Shown here: positions 51,534-63,117 of the stretch, piece by piece
Position numbering within the stretch: position 1 is the first letter of the stretch
How the letters are laid out: every line of letters starts with the position of its first letter
DNA from: Rhodovulum kholense
Lineage (GTDB): Bacteria; Pseudomonadota; Alphaproteobacteria; Rhodobacterales; Rhodobacteraceae
NCBI RefSeq assembly: GCF_003053725.1
Contig: NZ_QAYC01000016.1
Location: 25,694 to 89,693 of the forward strand
Length of the DNA stretch: 64,000 nucleotides
Direction: 5' to 3'
Made by a program: the position numbers and the translations under genes
Notes under the pieces: generated by a model
What the model saw: the letters and a program-made list of their open reading frames with translations, nothing else
Database searches by the model: none
Told to the model about the DNA's origin: nothing

Positions 51534-51950
51534 GTGCAGCCCTCCAGCGCGAATTCCGGCGTGTTGCCCTTGCCCGATCACCAGCGCCCCGGCCCGGTGG
51601 AGCGCAGCGACCGGCCGCTCGTCGGCCGGGCAGGGGCGCCGGGCCAGCGCGGCATTGCCCCAGGCGGTCGGCAGGCCCGCGCTGACGAGGTTGTTCTTGA
51701 CGATCACCGGCAGCCCGTCGAGCGGCCCGGCCGGCCGACCCTCGGCCCAGCGCCGGGTCGCGGCCGCAGCCTTGTCGCGAAGCGTGCCGGACAGCGCGGT
51801 ATAGGCATTCGGCACTTGGTCGAGCCGCCCGACCCGGTCGAGGATCGCCTCGACGGCCTCCAGCGGGGAAGTCGTGCCCGCGCCAAAGGCTTGCAGCAGG
51901 GCTGTGGCATCCCTTTGCCAGATCGTCACGTCGCGCGGGCCGAAGTTCAT
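51534..51950 (-). pseudogene. amidase N-terminal fragment
   Basis: This encodes MNFGPRDVTIWQRDATALLQ, then AVEAILDRVGRLDQVPNAYT, RWAEGRPAGPLDGLPVIVKN and AALHRAGALVIG, the start of an amidase-signature enzyme like AtzF/GatA. At 51573-51575 an extra C (plus strand) shifts the frame: removing it would restore GKGNTPEFALEG. Similarity ends at about 51534, where the IS3 remnant begins. The original gene was divergent from the MerR/zntA pair's neighbour and convergent with the FAH gene. Confidence 0.85.
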
Positions 51951-52035
51951 GCCAGTCCTCCTGCGGCTGTCCGGCGCAGGCGCAAGAGCAGACGCAGGAA
52001 AAGCAGCAGCAATTGGGGCAGGCGCCGCCGAGGGC

Positions 52036-52461
52036 TCAGGTTTCGGGCCGGTGGTCGGTGCTGCACAGCGCGTGATCGCCGATCACCTCGAGCACCCGGC
52101 ATTCGGCGGCGCGCCCGCCGGCGCATTGGTCGATCATCCGTTCGAGCTCGGCCTTCAGCGCGGTCAGCCGGGCCAGCCGCGCCTCGACCGCCGCCAGTTG
52201 CCGCCGCGCCACCGCATCGGCCGCGTGGCAGGGCCGGTCGGGATGGTCGGCAAGGTCCAGCAATTCGCGGATCGCATCGAGCGGAAAGCCCAGTTCGCGC
52301 GCATGGCGGATGAAGGCCAGCCGGTGCAGGGCCCGTTGCGGGTAAAGCCGCTGGTTGCCCTCGCTGCGGTCGGGTTCAGCCAGCAGGCCGATCTGTTCAT
52401 AGTAACGGATCGTGGGCACCTTCACCCCCGCCGCCTTGCCGAGCCGCCCGATGGTCAGCAT
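52036..52461 (-). CDS. MerR-family heavy-metal regulator
   Basis: The 141-residue protein has a MerR helix-turn-helix at residues 1-60 (MLTIGRLGKAAGVKVPTIRY, YEQIGLLAEPDRSEGNQRLY) and a dimerisation coiled coil. Metal-site Cys lie near the C-terminus (DQCAGGRAAECRVLEV, with Cys-x7-Cys, then LCSTDHRPE). It fits the ZntR/CadR/PbrR group sensing zinc, cadmium or lead. It is divergent from the metal ATPase gene, with an operator in the 100-base gap. Confidence 0.9.
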   Translation of the reverse strand: MLTIGRLGKAAGVKVPTIRYYEQIGLLAEPDRSEGNQRLYPQRALHRLAFIRHARELGFPLDAIRELLDLADHPDRPCHAADAVARRQLAAVEARLARLTALKAELERMIDQCAGGRAAECRVLEVIGDHALCSTDHRPET

Positions 52462-52472
52462 GAAAAACCCTC

Positions 52473-52503
52473 TTGAAGCTATAGCCGCTAGAGACATTAG
52501 GGT
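52473..52503 (+). promoter_or_regulatory. MerR-type promoter-operator for the metal ATPase gene
   Basis: TTGAAG (52473-52478) and TAGGGT/TTAGGG (from 52497) are spaced about 19 bases, longer than the usual 17. The spacer contains the dyad CTATAGC-C-GCTAGAG (52479-52493), matching at 6 of 7 positions. A long spacer with a central dyad is the hallmark of promoters activated by MerR proteins. Confidence 0.65.
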
Positions 52504-52562
52504 TCCGACTCGCGGGGGACAACATGTCCGCCGCGGATTTTCCTGTGCTGAAAGAGGCTGCC

Positions 52563-54776
52563 ATGACCGCCCAGACAACCGCCCGAACCCATGAATGGAC
52601 CGTGACCGGCATGGATTGCGGGTCCTGCGCCGGCAAGGTGCGCGGCGCGGTCGAGCGGCTGCCCGGGGTCGATGCCGTCGAGGTGTCGCTGATGCGCGAG
52701 ACGCTGCGGCTGCGGCTCGAGGCGGGGGCCAGTTCGCCGGCCGAGGTCGAGGCGGCGGTGCGGGCGGTGGGCTTCGGCATCGGCCCGGCGGCACCGCAGG
52801 CCGGCAATGCCCCTGAAGCGGAGTGTTCGTGCGGCGGTCCTTGCGAAGCGTCGGCCCCCCACGATCATGGCACGCCGCCCGAAGAGGCCGGTCGGGCCTG
52901 GTACCGGACCGCGCGTGGGCGGCTCGTGCTGGCCACGGGCGCGCTTCTGGCGGCGAGCTGGGCGGTGGCGCTGGTGCTGCCCGCCTCGCTCGGGGCCCTT
53001 CCCTTCGCATTGGCCTGCCTCGTCGGGCTTGCGCCGGTGGCGCGGCGGGCCTGGGCGCTTCTGCGCGCGGGCATGCCCTTCACCATCGAAATGCTGATGA
53101 CGCTGGCCGCGACCGGCGCGCTGCTGATCGGCGCGGCACAGGAGGCGGCGATGGTGGTCTTTCTCTTTGCCGTGGGCGAATTGCTGGAGGCGGTCGCGGC
53201 GGATCGGGCCCGGGCGGGCATCCGCTCGCTTTCGGACCTGGTCCCGCGCAGTGCCTGGGTCGAGGCCCCGGATGGCAGCCTGCGCGAGGTCGCGGCGGCG
53301 CGGCTGGTGCCGGGGCAGCGCATCCTGGTGCGGCCGGGCGACCGGATCCCGGCCGACGGCACGATCCTCGAGGGGATCTCGGGCCTCGACGAAAGCCCGG
53401 TCACGGGGGAAAGCCTGCCCGTCACGCGCGGCCCCGGCGACGCGGTGCGCGCGGGAGCGATCGCGACCGAGGCGGCGCTTCGGGTCGAGGTCGCGCGGGC
53501 CGGCGAAGACAGCACCATCGCCCGCATCGTGCGGCTGGTCGAAGAGGCCGAGGCGGCGCGCGCCCCGACCGAACGGTTCATCGACCGGTTCAGCCGGTAT
53601 TACATGCCTGCCATCGTCGGGCTGGCCGTCCTGGTGGCGGTGGTGCCGCCGCTGGCCTTCGGGCAGGACTGGGGGACTTTCGTCTACCGGGCGCTGGCGC
53701 TTTTGCTGATCGGTTGTCCCTGCGCGCTGGTGATCTCGGTGCCCGCGACCATTGCTTCGGCGCTGTCTTCGGGGGCGCGGCGCGGGCTTCTGATCAAGGG
53801 CGGCGCGGTGATCGAGGCGCTGGCGCGGGTCGACCGGGTCGCCTTCGACAAGACCGGGACGCTGACCGAAGGACGGCCCGAAGTGACCGGCATCGTGCCC
53901 CTGGGCGAGGCGTCCGAGGACGAGGTTCTGGCGCTTGCTGCGGCGGTCGAGACCGGGTCGGCGCATCCGCTGGCCCGGGCGATCCTGAGTTCTGCCGAGG
54001 CGCGCGGCCTGACCCTGCCCGAGGCGCGCGCCGCGCGGGCCCATCCGGGGCGTGGCGCCGAGGCCGAGGTGGCGGGCACCCGGATCTGGGTCGGTGCGGT
54101 CGCCCATGCCCCGGAGGGCGCCGGGCAGGCGGCCGGTGTCGATGCGGCGGCGGCCCTGATCGAGGCGCGGGGCGCTTCGGCGGTTCTGGTCCTGCGCGGG
54201 GACCGGGCGATGGGGCTGATCGGGCTGGCCGACACCCCTCGTGCCGATGCCGCCGAAGCGGTGCGCCAGCTCGGGGCGATGGGTCTTGGCGCGGTGATGC
54301 TGACGGGCGACAACCCGCGCGCCGCCCGCGCCATCGCCGGACCGCTGGGGATCGAGCCCCGGGCGGGGCTTCTGCCCGAGGACAAGCTGGCGGCGGTCGC
54401 CGAGATGGCCGGGCAGGGCGGCGTCGCGATGATCGGCGACGGTATCAACGACGCGCCGGCACTGAAACGCGCGAGCGTCGGCATCGCCATGGGCGCGGGC
54501 AGCGATGTCGCGCTGGAAACGGCCGATGCCGCGCTGTTGCAAAACCGCGTGACCGATGCGCCCGCGATGATCCGGCTGTCGCGGGCGGCGATGCGGACGA
54601 TCCGCCAGAACGTGGCGCTGGCGCTGGGGCTGAAGGCGCTGTTCCTTGCGACCTCGGTCACCGGCGTGACCGGGCTCTGGATGGCGGTGCTGGCCGATAC
54701 CGGCGCGACCGTGCTGGTCACCGCCAACGCGCTGCGTTTGCTGGCCTTCGATCCGCGCCGCAGCCCCCGGACGTAA
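52563..54776 (+). CDS. zntA: ZntA-like P1B-type metal-transporting ATPase
   Basis: The 737-residue pump exports Zn2+, Cd2+ or Pb2+ across the inner membrane. It has an N-terminal metal-binding domain (GMDCGSCA, Cys19 and Cys22), a Cys/His-rich stretch (CSCGGPCEASAPHDHG), TGES, the transmembrane CPC (385-387), phosphorylation site DKTGT (Asp429), the SAHPLA motif and GDGINDAP. A conserved Asp in LADTGATVLVTANALRLL supports zinc-group specificity over copper. The ATG chosen has AAAGAGG six bases upstream; an ATG 13 codons earlier is an alternative. It is divergent from the MerR gene. Confidence 0.93.
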   Translation: MTAQTTARTHEWTVTGMDCGSCAGKVRGAVERLPGVDAVEVSLMRETLRLRLEAGASSPAEVEAAVRAVGFGIGPAAPQAGNAPEAECSCGGPCEASAPHDHGTPPEEAGRAWYRTARGRLVLATGALLAASWAVALVLPASLGALPFALACLVGLAPVARRAWALLRAGMPFTIEMLMTLAATGALLIGAAQEAAMVVFLFAVGELLEAVAADRARAGIRSLSDLVPRSAWVEAPDGSLREVAAARLVPGQRILVRPGDRIPADGTILEGISGLDESPVTGESLPVTRGPGDAVRAGAIATEAALRVEVARAGEDSTIARIVRLVEEAEAARAPTERFIDRFSRYYMPAIVGLAVLVAVVPPLAFGQDWGTFVYRALALLLIGCPCALVISVPATIASALSSGARRGLLIKGGAVIEALARVDRVAFDKTGTLTEGRPEVTGIVPLGEASEDEVLALAAAVETGSAHPLARAILSSAEARGLTLPEARAARAHPGRGAEAEVAGTRIWVGAVAHAPEGAGQAAGVDAAAALIEARGASAVLVLRGDRAMGLIGLADTPRADAAEAVRQLGAMGLGAVMLTGDNPRAARAIAGPLGIEPRAGLLPEDKLAAVAEMAGQGGVAMIGDGINDAPALKRASVGIAMGAGSDVALETADAALLQNRVTDAPAMIRLSRAAMRTIRQNVALALGLKALFLATSVTGVTGLWMAVLADTGATVLVTANALRLLAFDPRRSPRT

Positions 54777-54908
54777 GGTCCCGCCCCACGGCGCGCCTGC
54801 CCGGGGCGGACTTAACGGTTTCTTCACGGAATGGCGCTCAGGGTCCCGGGACTTCCGTTCCGCGGTCGGGCGGGGCATAGTGCCGGCGCTTTGCGAAAGG
54901 ACCTGTGA

Positions 54909-55802
54909 ATGACCCTGCCAGACCTGATTTCGGCCCTCGTCGGCGGCAACCTCGTGGTGTTGCTGCTGGCCGGTCTCATCCTTCTCAGCGTGTATCTCGG
55001 GGTGCGGATCGTGCCGCAGTCCGAAAAGCACGTCGTCGAACGCTTCGGGCGACTGCGCTCGGTGCTGGGGCCGGGCATCAACTTCATCGTGCCGTTCCTC
55101 GACCGGGTGGCCCACAAGATCTCGATCCTCGAACGGCAGCTTCCCAATGCCAGCCAGGATGCGATCACTGCCGACAACGTGCTGGTGCAGGTCGAAACCA
55201 GCGTCTTCTACCGCATCCTCGAACCCGAAAAGACCGTCTACCGGATCCGCGATATCGACGCGGCCATCGCCACCACCGTGGCGGGCATCGTGCGGGCCGA
55301 GATCGGCAAGATGGAGCTTGATCAGGTCCAGTCGAACCGGTCCGACCTGATCACCACCATCAAGGAAAGCGTCGAGGACGCGGTCGAGAACTGGGGGATC
55401 GAGGTGACGCGTGCCGAGATCCTGGATGTGAACCTCGATGCCGCCACGCGCGAGGCGATGCTGCAGCAGCTGAATGCCGAACGTGCCCGCCGGGCCCAGG
55501 TCACCGAGGCCGAGGGCAAGAAGCGCGCGGTCGAGCTGCAGGCCGATGCGCAGCTTTACGCGGCGCGTCAGGCCGCCGAGGCGCGGCGCGTCTCTGCCGA
55601 TGCCGAGGCCTATGCGACCGGGGTGGTGGCCAAGGCCATTGCCGAGAACGGGCTTGAGGCCGCGCAATACCAGGTGGCGCTGAAACAGGTCGAGGCGCTG
55701 ACCAAGGTCGGCGAGGGCGCGGGCAAGCAGACGATCATCGTGCCGGCCCATGCGCTGGATGCCTTTGCCGATGCGTTCCGGATGTTGAAGGGACGCGGGT
55801 GA
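54909..55802 (+). CDS. qmcA: SPFH/Band 7 paraslipin (QmcA-like)
   Basis: The 297-residue protein has one N-terminal membrane segment (residues 14-35), then the SPFH domain: RIVPQSEKHVVERFGRL, LGPGINFIVPFLDRV, VQVETSVFYRILEPEK and the coiled-coil part (LNAERARRAQVTEAEGKKRA). Such proteins form membrane-bound oligomeric assemblies and modulate membrane proteases. The ATG follows AAAGGACCTGTGA. It is followed by an NfeD gene overlapping by one base, its standard partner. Confidence 0.92.
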   Translation: MTLPDLISALVGGNLVVLLLAGLILLSVYLGVRIVPQSEKHVVERFGRLRSVLGPGINFIVPFLDRVAHKISILERQLPNASQDAITADNVLVQVETSVFYRILEPEKTVYRIRDIDAAIATTVAGIVRAEIGKMELDQVQSNRSDLITTIKESVEDAVENWGIEVTRAEILDVNLDAATREAMLQQLNAERARRAQVTEAEGKKRAVELQADAQLYAARQAAEARRVSADAEAYATGVVAKAIAENGLEAAQYQVALKQVEALTKVGEGAGKQTIIVPAHALDAFADAFRMLKGRG

Positions 55803-56068
55803 TGCTGGAAACCTGGTGGGTCTGGCTGGCGGGAGCGGCGGCTTTGGGAATACTCGAGCTTGTCGCGCCGGTGCAGGTCTTTCTGGGTTTCGCGGTCGGG
55901 GCCGCCGCCGTGGGCGGTGCGCTCTGGCTGGGGCTTTCTGTCGCCTGGCCCTGGCTTTTCCTGATCTGCGCGGTAGTCTCGGGCCTTGCCTGGCTGGTGC
56001 TGCGCCAGATGCTGGGCGTGCGGCGCGGACAGGTCAAGGTCTGGCACGACGACATCAATGAAAACTGA
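55802..56068 (+). CDS. NfeD-like membrane protein, short form
   Basis: The 88-residue protein has three hydrophobic segments (about residues 6-25, 28-45 and 50-70) and a short hydrophilic C-terminus, matching short NfeD proteins partnered with paraslipins. Its ATG overlaps the qmcA stop (TGATG). The OB-fold domain of longer NfeD proteins is mostly missing. Its stop overlaps the start of the Nudix gene region by about ten bases. Confidence 0.85.
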   Translation: MLETWWVWLAGAAALGILELVAPVQVFLGFAVGAAAVGGALWLGLSVAWPWLFLICAVVSGLAWLVLRQMLGVRRGQVKVWHDDINEN

Positions 56069-56486
56069 TCCGTTCGACGGGGCCAAGCTTGCGCTTCTGA
56101 CCGGGCGCGGGCTTGTGTCGATCCTTCGGGATGACGTGCCGCATATTTCCTGGCCCGGGCATTGGGATTTCCCGGGCGGCGCGCGCGAGGGCCGGGAAAG
56201 CCCGGCCGACTGCGCGCTCCGCGAGACCCGCGAAGAACTGGGGCTGGATCTCGATCCGGCGCGGCTGGTGTGGCAGCAGGTCTATCGCAACGGGCGCGGC
56301 CGGCCGGTCTGGTTCTTCGTGGCCCGGCTCGAGGCCGTCGAGATCGCCCGCATCCGCTTCGGCGACGAGGGGCAGGGCTGGGCGGTGATGCCGGTCGCCG
56401 ATTATCTGGCCCACCCCATGGGGATCGGCCAGCTCAAGGACCGTCTGTCGGACTATCTGGCCGCGCGCCCCGGCGGCGCGGACTGA
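56058..56486 (+). CDS. Nudix hydrolase
   Basis: The 142-residue protein has a Nudix box in GGAREGRESPADCALRETRE-type spacing followed by EELGL, and the flanking HWDFPGG. The substrate is a nucleoside diphosphate derivative, not further defined. The ATG lies within the end of the NfeD gene, so the two overlap by 11 bases in different frames. It is convergent with pyrF, 13 bases apart. Confidence 0.88.
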   Translation: MKTDPFDGAKLALLTGRGLVSILRDDVPHISWPGHWDFPGGAREGRESPADCALRETREELGLDLDPARLVWQQVYRNGRGRPVWFFVARLEAVEIARIRFGDEGQGWAVMPVADYLAHPMGIGQLKDRLSDYLAARPGGAD

Positions 56487-56499
56487 CCAGAGCCCGGAT

Positions 56500-57216
56500 T
56501 TAAGCGTTCGGATGCCGGGCCTGCGGCGAGGCCAGCTCGGCCTGGATCGCCAGCGCCGCGGCGCGCGGGTCCTCGGCCTGCCAGACCGGGCGCCCGACCA
56601 CCACGTGATCGGCGCCCGCGGCGATGGCCTGGGCGGGTGTGGCCACCCGTTTCTGATCGCCAAGGGCGGCGCCCGCGGGCCGCACGCCCGGGGTGACGAT
56701 CAGCCGGTCCGCCGCCTCGGGCAGGGCGCGGATCAGTTCGGCTTCCTGCGGGCTGGCGATCACCCCATCGGCGCCCGCCTCGAAGGCGCGGGCGGCGCGG
56801 TCGACGACAAGGTCCGCGACATCGCCCGCGCGGATCAGGCTCGCATCCAGATCGGCGCGGTCGAGCGAGGTCAGGATCGTCACCGCCAGGATCTTGGTCT
56901 GCGACCCGGCCGCGCCCTCGCGGGCCGCGCGCACCACATGGGGGTCGCCATGGACGGTCAGGAAATCCAGATCGAAGCGGGCGAGCCCCCGGACCGCGGC
57001 CTCGACCGTGGCGCCGATGTCGAAAAGCTTCATGTCGAGGAAGATCCGCTTGCCGTGCTCGTCCTTCAACTCGCGCGCCAGCGCCAGCCCGCCCCCGGTC
57101 AGCATCCCCAGCCCGATCTTGTAGAACGCCGCCGCCTCGCCGATCCGTTCAGCAAGCGTCAGCCCGGCATGGGCATCGGGGACGTCGAGGGCGACGATCA
57201 GGCGGTCATCGGTCAT
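56500..57216 (-). CDS. pyrF: orotidine 5'-phosphate decarboxylase
   Basis: PyrF makes UMP from OMP, the last step of pyrimidine synthesis. The 238-residue protein starts with [20 protein letters not shown] and has the catalytic Lys-Asp tetrad in [18 protein letters not shown], the phosphate-binding [14 protein letters not shown] and the C-terminal [13 protein letters not shown]. Length and motifs are normal. It is divergent from clpB. Confidence 0.96.
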   Translation of the reverse strand: MTDDRLIVALDVPDAHAGLTLAERIGEAAAFYKIGLGMLTGGGLALARELKDEHGKRIFLDMKLFDIGATVEAAVRGLARFDLDFLTVHGDPHVVRAAREGAAGSQTKILAVTILTSLDRADLDASLIRAGDVADLVVDRAARAFEAGADGVIASPQEAELIRALPEAADRLIVTPGVRPAGAALGDQKRVATPAQAIAAGADHVVVGRPVWQAEDPRAAALAIQAELASPQARHPNA

Positions 57217-57307
57217 GGGGGCGCTCCTTGGCGGACGGGGATCGGGTCGCGCCGGGTTCTACGGGGCGGGAGCCGCCCAGTCCAGCGCGACAAAGCGCGG
57301 GCGCGGC

Positions 57308-57336
57308 CTTGCAACCGCAGGGGGCTGCTCCCAAAT
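57308..57336 (+). promoter_or_regulatory. candidate heat-shock (RpoH) promoter for clpB
   Basis: CTTGCAA (57308-57314) and TCCCAAAT (57329-57336) are separated by 14 bases. This resembles the sigma-32 consensus CTTGAAA-N13-15-CCCATAT and lies about 80 bases upstream of clpB, a classic heat-shock gene. Confidence 0.4.
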
Positions 57337-57416
57337 TGCCAGGCAAGGCCCGCGAAGGAGGATGCGCTGCGGGGCAGGCATCCCGGAGGCGGGCGCTTCT
57401 AGCAAAGGAGAACCCG

Positions 57417-60032
<2,616 letters not shown>

Positions 60033-60054
60033 TCCCGCTTGCCGGAACGGAATG

Positions 60055-60082
60055 CGCCCGGGCCTGACGGTCCGGGCGTTTT
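60055..60082 (+). terminator. intrinsic terminator after clpB
   Basis: A 10-bp stem (60055-60064 with 60069-60078, one G-T pair) closes a TGAC loop and is followed by TTTT (60079-60082). It lies 22 bases after the clpB stop and ends just before the convergent DUF302 gene. Confidence 0.85.
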
Positions 60083-60090
60083 CTTGCGGA

Positions 60091-60534
60091 TCAGTCGAGC
60101 CCGACCGCCTCGCGCGCGATGGCGTCCAGCAGCGCCTCGACCTCCTTCATCTCGCCTTCGGGGAAAGTGCGGTACCCAATCGTGGTGTGGTCGGGCGTGT
60201 CGGGATATTGCAGCACGAAGATCCCGTAGGGGCAAAAGCGGATATTCAGCGGGTCAACCTCCATCACCTTGCGCGACAGGGCGGCCGAACAGAAGCTGTA
60301 GACATCGGCCTTCAGAAAGAGCGTCCTGTCCGAGCCGACATCGGCCCGGGTGCGTTCCAGCATCTCGCCGGGATGGCTGACGCTGTCGATCACCAGACCG
60401 CGCCCGGTCACCGCGTTTTCCAGCCCGAAGATCACATCGTCGAAGCTTTGGCCGGTGGTGTAGGTGACCGGGTCGGCCGCGGCCGCCGTCGCCCCTGTGG
60501 CGGCCAGAATCGCCGCGGTAAGCAATGCCTTCAT
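60091..60534 (-). CDS. secreted DUF302 protein
   Basis: The 147-residue protein has a signal peptide (residues 1-20, ATAAAADP) and a DUF302 domain (TTGQSFDDVIFGLENAVTGR, then LFLKADVYSFCSAALSRKVM and PYGIFVLQYPDTPDHTTIGY). The fold is known from small periplasmic proteins of unclear role. The ATG chosen has GGGAGGAAAAG upstream; a longer frame upstream adds a polar, unlikely extension. It is divergent from the glutamate-synthase-like gene. Confidence 0.85.
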   Translation of the reverse strand: MKALLTAAILAATGATAAAADPVTYTTGQSFDDVIFGLENAVTGRGLVIDSVSHPGEMLERTRADVGSDRTLFLKADVYSFCSAALSRKVMEVDPLNIRFCPYGIFVLQYPDTPDHTTIGYRTFPEGEMKEVEALLDAIAREAVGLD

Positions 60535-60646
60535 CTTTTCCTCCCAGGCTTGTCGCGCGCGGGGTTGTGTCCGTTCCGTTGTCCGCGCAGGTTGTCGGGA
60601 ACCGCGGGTGGCATCGTCCGCCCGCACAGGCACGAACGAGGGCAGA

Positions 60647-62146
60647 ATGGGCTGGGCCTATTACGCATTGCAAGTGCTGGCGGGCGCTTTTGCGCTGGTC
60701 ATCGGCACGCTTCTGATGGTCAGTCTGGTGCTGTTTGCCATCGACCGCACCCAGACCGGCGACGCGATCCGCCGCAACTATCCTGTGATCGGCCGGTTCC
60801 GGAACATCTTCACCAAGCTCGGCGAATTCTTCCGCCAGTATTTCTTCGCGATGGACCGCGAGGAAATGCCCTTCAACCGGGCGCAGCGCGACTGGGTCGC
60901 CCGGGCGGGCGAAGGCAAAAGCAACACCGTGGCCTTCGGCTCGACCCGCAATCTCAGCATTCCGGGGACGCCGATCTTCGTGAACGCGGCCTTCCCGCCG
61001 CTTGAAGGGCAGTTCGCCAGCACCGCGCCGATGAAGATCGGCCCCTTTGCCCGCATCCCCTATGTCACCTCGTCCTTCTTCCATATCTCGGGGATGAGCT
61101 ATGGCGCGATTTCGAAACCCGCCGTGCAGGCACTGTCGCGGGGGGCGGCCGAGGCGGGGATCTGGCTCAATACCGGCGAGGGCGGGCTGTCGCCCTATCA
61201 CCTCGAGGGCGGCTGCGACATCGTCTATCAGATCGGCACGGCCAAATACGGGGTGCGCGACGCCCATGGCCATCTGTCCGACGAAAAGCTGGCCGCGCTG
61301 GCGGCGATCCCGCAGGTCAGGATGTTCGAGATCAAGCTCAGCCAGGGCGCCAAGCCCGGCAAGGGCGGCATCCTGCCCGCGGCCAAGATCAACGACGAGA
61401 TCGCGCATATCCGGGGCATCCCGCTGGGCGAGGACAGCTATTCGCCGAACCGCCATGCCGAGGTCGGCAACTGGGAGGACATGCTGGACATGATCGCCCA
61501 TGTCCGCAAGGTCACTGGCAAACCCGTGGGCTTCAAGGTGGTGGTCGGCGGCCCCGAACCGTTCGAGCAGCTCTTCAACCTGGTGCGGGATCGCGGCGCG
61601 ACCTCCGCCCCCGATTTCATCTCGATCGACGGCGGCGAGGGGGGGACCGGCGCCGCGCCGATGCCGCTGATCGACCTGGTCGGCCTGCCGATCCGCGAGG
61701 CGCTTTTGATGGTGTCCGACCTGCGCGATGCGGCGGGGCTCCATGACCGGGTGCGGCTCGTGGCCAGCGGCAAGCTGGTGAACCCCGCCGATGTCGCCTG
61801 GGCCATCGCGGCAGGCGCCGATTTCGTGGCCTCGGCGCGCGGTTTCATGTTTGCGCTGGGCTGCATCCAGGCGCTGAAATGCAATCGCAACACCTGCCCG
61901 ACCGGCATCACCACCCACCAGCCGCATCTGCAGAAGGGGCTGGTGGTCGAAGAGAAATACCACCGCGTCGCCCGCTATGCCCAGTCGGTGATTTCCGAGG
62001 TCGAGACCATCGCCCATTCGGTCGGCGTGTCCGAACCCCGGCAGATGCGCCGCCGCCATGTCCGGCTGGTGCTGCCCGACGGGACCACGCGCCCGATGAA
62101 CGAGGTCTATCCCCGCTCGGATCAGGTCAACGCACTCGTGAGGTGA
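60647..62146 (+). CDS. FMN-binding glutamate-synthase-family protein
   Basis: The 499-residue protein has an N-terminal membrane segment (residues 5-35), then a GltS/GOGAT-like FMN barrel: ISGMSYGAISKPAVQALSRG, NTGEGGLSPYH, the KLSQGAKPGKGGILPAAK segment, FISIDGGEGGTGAAPMPLID and a 3Fe-4S-type Cys set (CIQALKCNRNTCP, with x5 and x4 spacing) near 410. Stand-alone proteins of this type are not true glutamate synthases because they lack the amidotransferase domain. Function is uncertain. It precedes msrP by 65 bases. Confidence 0.88.
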   Translation: MGWAYYALQVLAGAFALVIGTLLMVSLVLFAIDRTQTGDAIRRNYPVIGRFRNIFTKLGEFFRQYFFAMDREEMPFNRAQRDWVARAGEGKSNTVAFGSTRNLSIPGTPIFVNAAFPPLEGQFASTAPMKIGPFARIPYVTSSFFHISGMSYGAISKPAVQALSRGAAEAGIWLNTGEGGLSPYHLEGGCDIVYQIGTAKYGVRDAHGHLSDEKLAALAAIPQVRMFEIKLSQGAKPGKGGILPAAKINDEIAHIRGIPLGEDSYSPNRHAEVGNWEDMLDMIAHVRKVTGKPVGFKVVVGGPEPFEQLFNLVRDRGATSAPDFISIDGGEGGTGAAPMPLIDLVGLPIREALLMVSDLRDAAGLHDRVRLVASGKLVNPADVAWAIAAGADFVASARGFMFALGCIQALKCNRNTCPTGITTHQPHLQKGLVVEEKYHRVARYAQSVISEVETIAHSVGVSEPRQMRRRHVRLVLPDGTTRPMNEVYPRSDQVNALVR

Positions 62147-62211
62147 CGTGGTTTGGCCGCCGCCCGGCTCCGGACTAGGTTTCCTCCGGGGACCAAGGGA
62201 AGGGAACGGTC

Positions 62212-63117
62212 ATGGCAGGGCGTTGGCGCAATCGGTTGAGCTGGTCGGAGGTGACGCCAGAGCGCGTCTGGCTGGACCGCCGCCGGATGATGGCGGGGCT
62301 CGGGGCCGCGGGGCTTGGGGCTGTCGCCGGACTTCGGTCCGCCCGGGCCGAGGCGCTGGTTCCCAACAGCTGGGACGAGATCACCAGCTACAACAACTTC
62401 TATGAATTCGGCACCGACAAGGGCGACCCCAGCCGCAAGGCGGGCGCGCTGACGACAGATCCCTGGACGGTCGAGATCGGCGGGCTGGTGGACCGGCCCG
62501 GCCACTACGATCTGGGCGACATTCTCGCGAAGGTTAGCATCGAGGATCGGCTGTACCGGCTGCGCTGCGTCGAGGCCTGGTCGATGGTCGTGCCCTGGCA
62601 GGGGTTCGAACTGGCCGATCTGCTGGACATGGCCGGGGTGCAGGCTTCGGCGAAATACGTCGCCTTCGAGACGCTCTTCCGCCCCGAAGAGATGCCCGGC
62701 CAGCGCGGCCGCATTCTTGACTGGCCCTATGTCGAGGGGCTGAGGCTCGACGAGGCGATGCATCCGCTGACGATCATGGCGACGGGCCTTTACGGCAAGC
62801 CGCTGCCGAACCAGAACGGTGCGCCGCTGCGGCTGGTGGTGCCGTGGAAATACGGCTTCAAGTCGATCAAGTCGGTGGTCAGGATCACCCTGACAAACAC
62901 TCAGCCGCCCACCAGCTGGAACCGCTATGCACCGCGCGAATACGGCTTCTATGCCAACGTAAATCCGACGGTCGATCATCCGCGCTGGTCTCAGGCCACC
63001 GAACGCCGGATCGGCGGCGGCTTCTTCGCGCCGCGGGTCGCGACGCTGATGTTCAACGGCTATGGCGAGGAGGTGGCAAGCCTCTATGCCGGCATGGACC
63101 TCGCGGCCGAGTTCTGA
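62212..63117 (+). CDS. msrP: protein-methionine-sulfoxide reductase catalytic subunit MsrP
   Basis: MsrP (YedY) is a periplasmic molybdopterin enzyme that repairs oxidised methionines. The 301-residue precursor has a Tat signal (DRRRMMAG, residues 22-29; cleavage near 46) and the Mo-cofactor Cys in [17 protein letters not shown] (Cys119). [17 protein letters not shown] and the C-terminal [15 protein letters not shown] are conserved. It is coupled to msrQ, whose ATG overlaps its stop by one base. Confidence 0.96.
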   Translation: MAGRWRNRLSWSEVTPERVWLDRRRMMAGLGAAGLGAVAGLRSARAEALVPNSWDEITSYNNFYEFGTDKGDPSRKAGALTTDPWTVEIGGLVDRPGHYDLGDILAKVSIEDRLYRLRCVEAWSMVVPWQGFELADLLDMAGVQASAKYVAFETLFRPEEMPGQRGRILDWPYVEGLRLDEAMHPLTIMATGLYGKPLPNQNGAPLRLVVPWKYGFKSIKSVVRITLTNTQPPTSWNRYAPREYGFYANVNPTVDHPRWSQATERRIGGGFFAPRVATLMFNGYGEEVASLYAGMDLAAEF

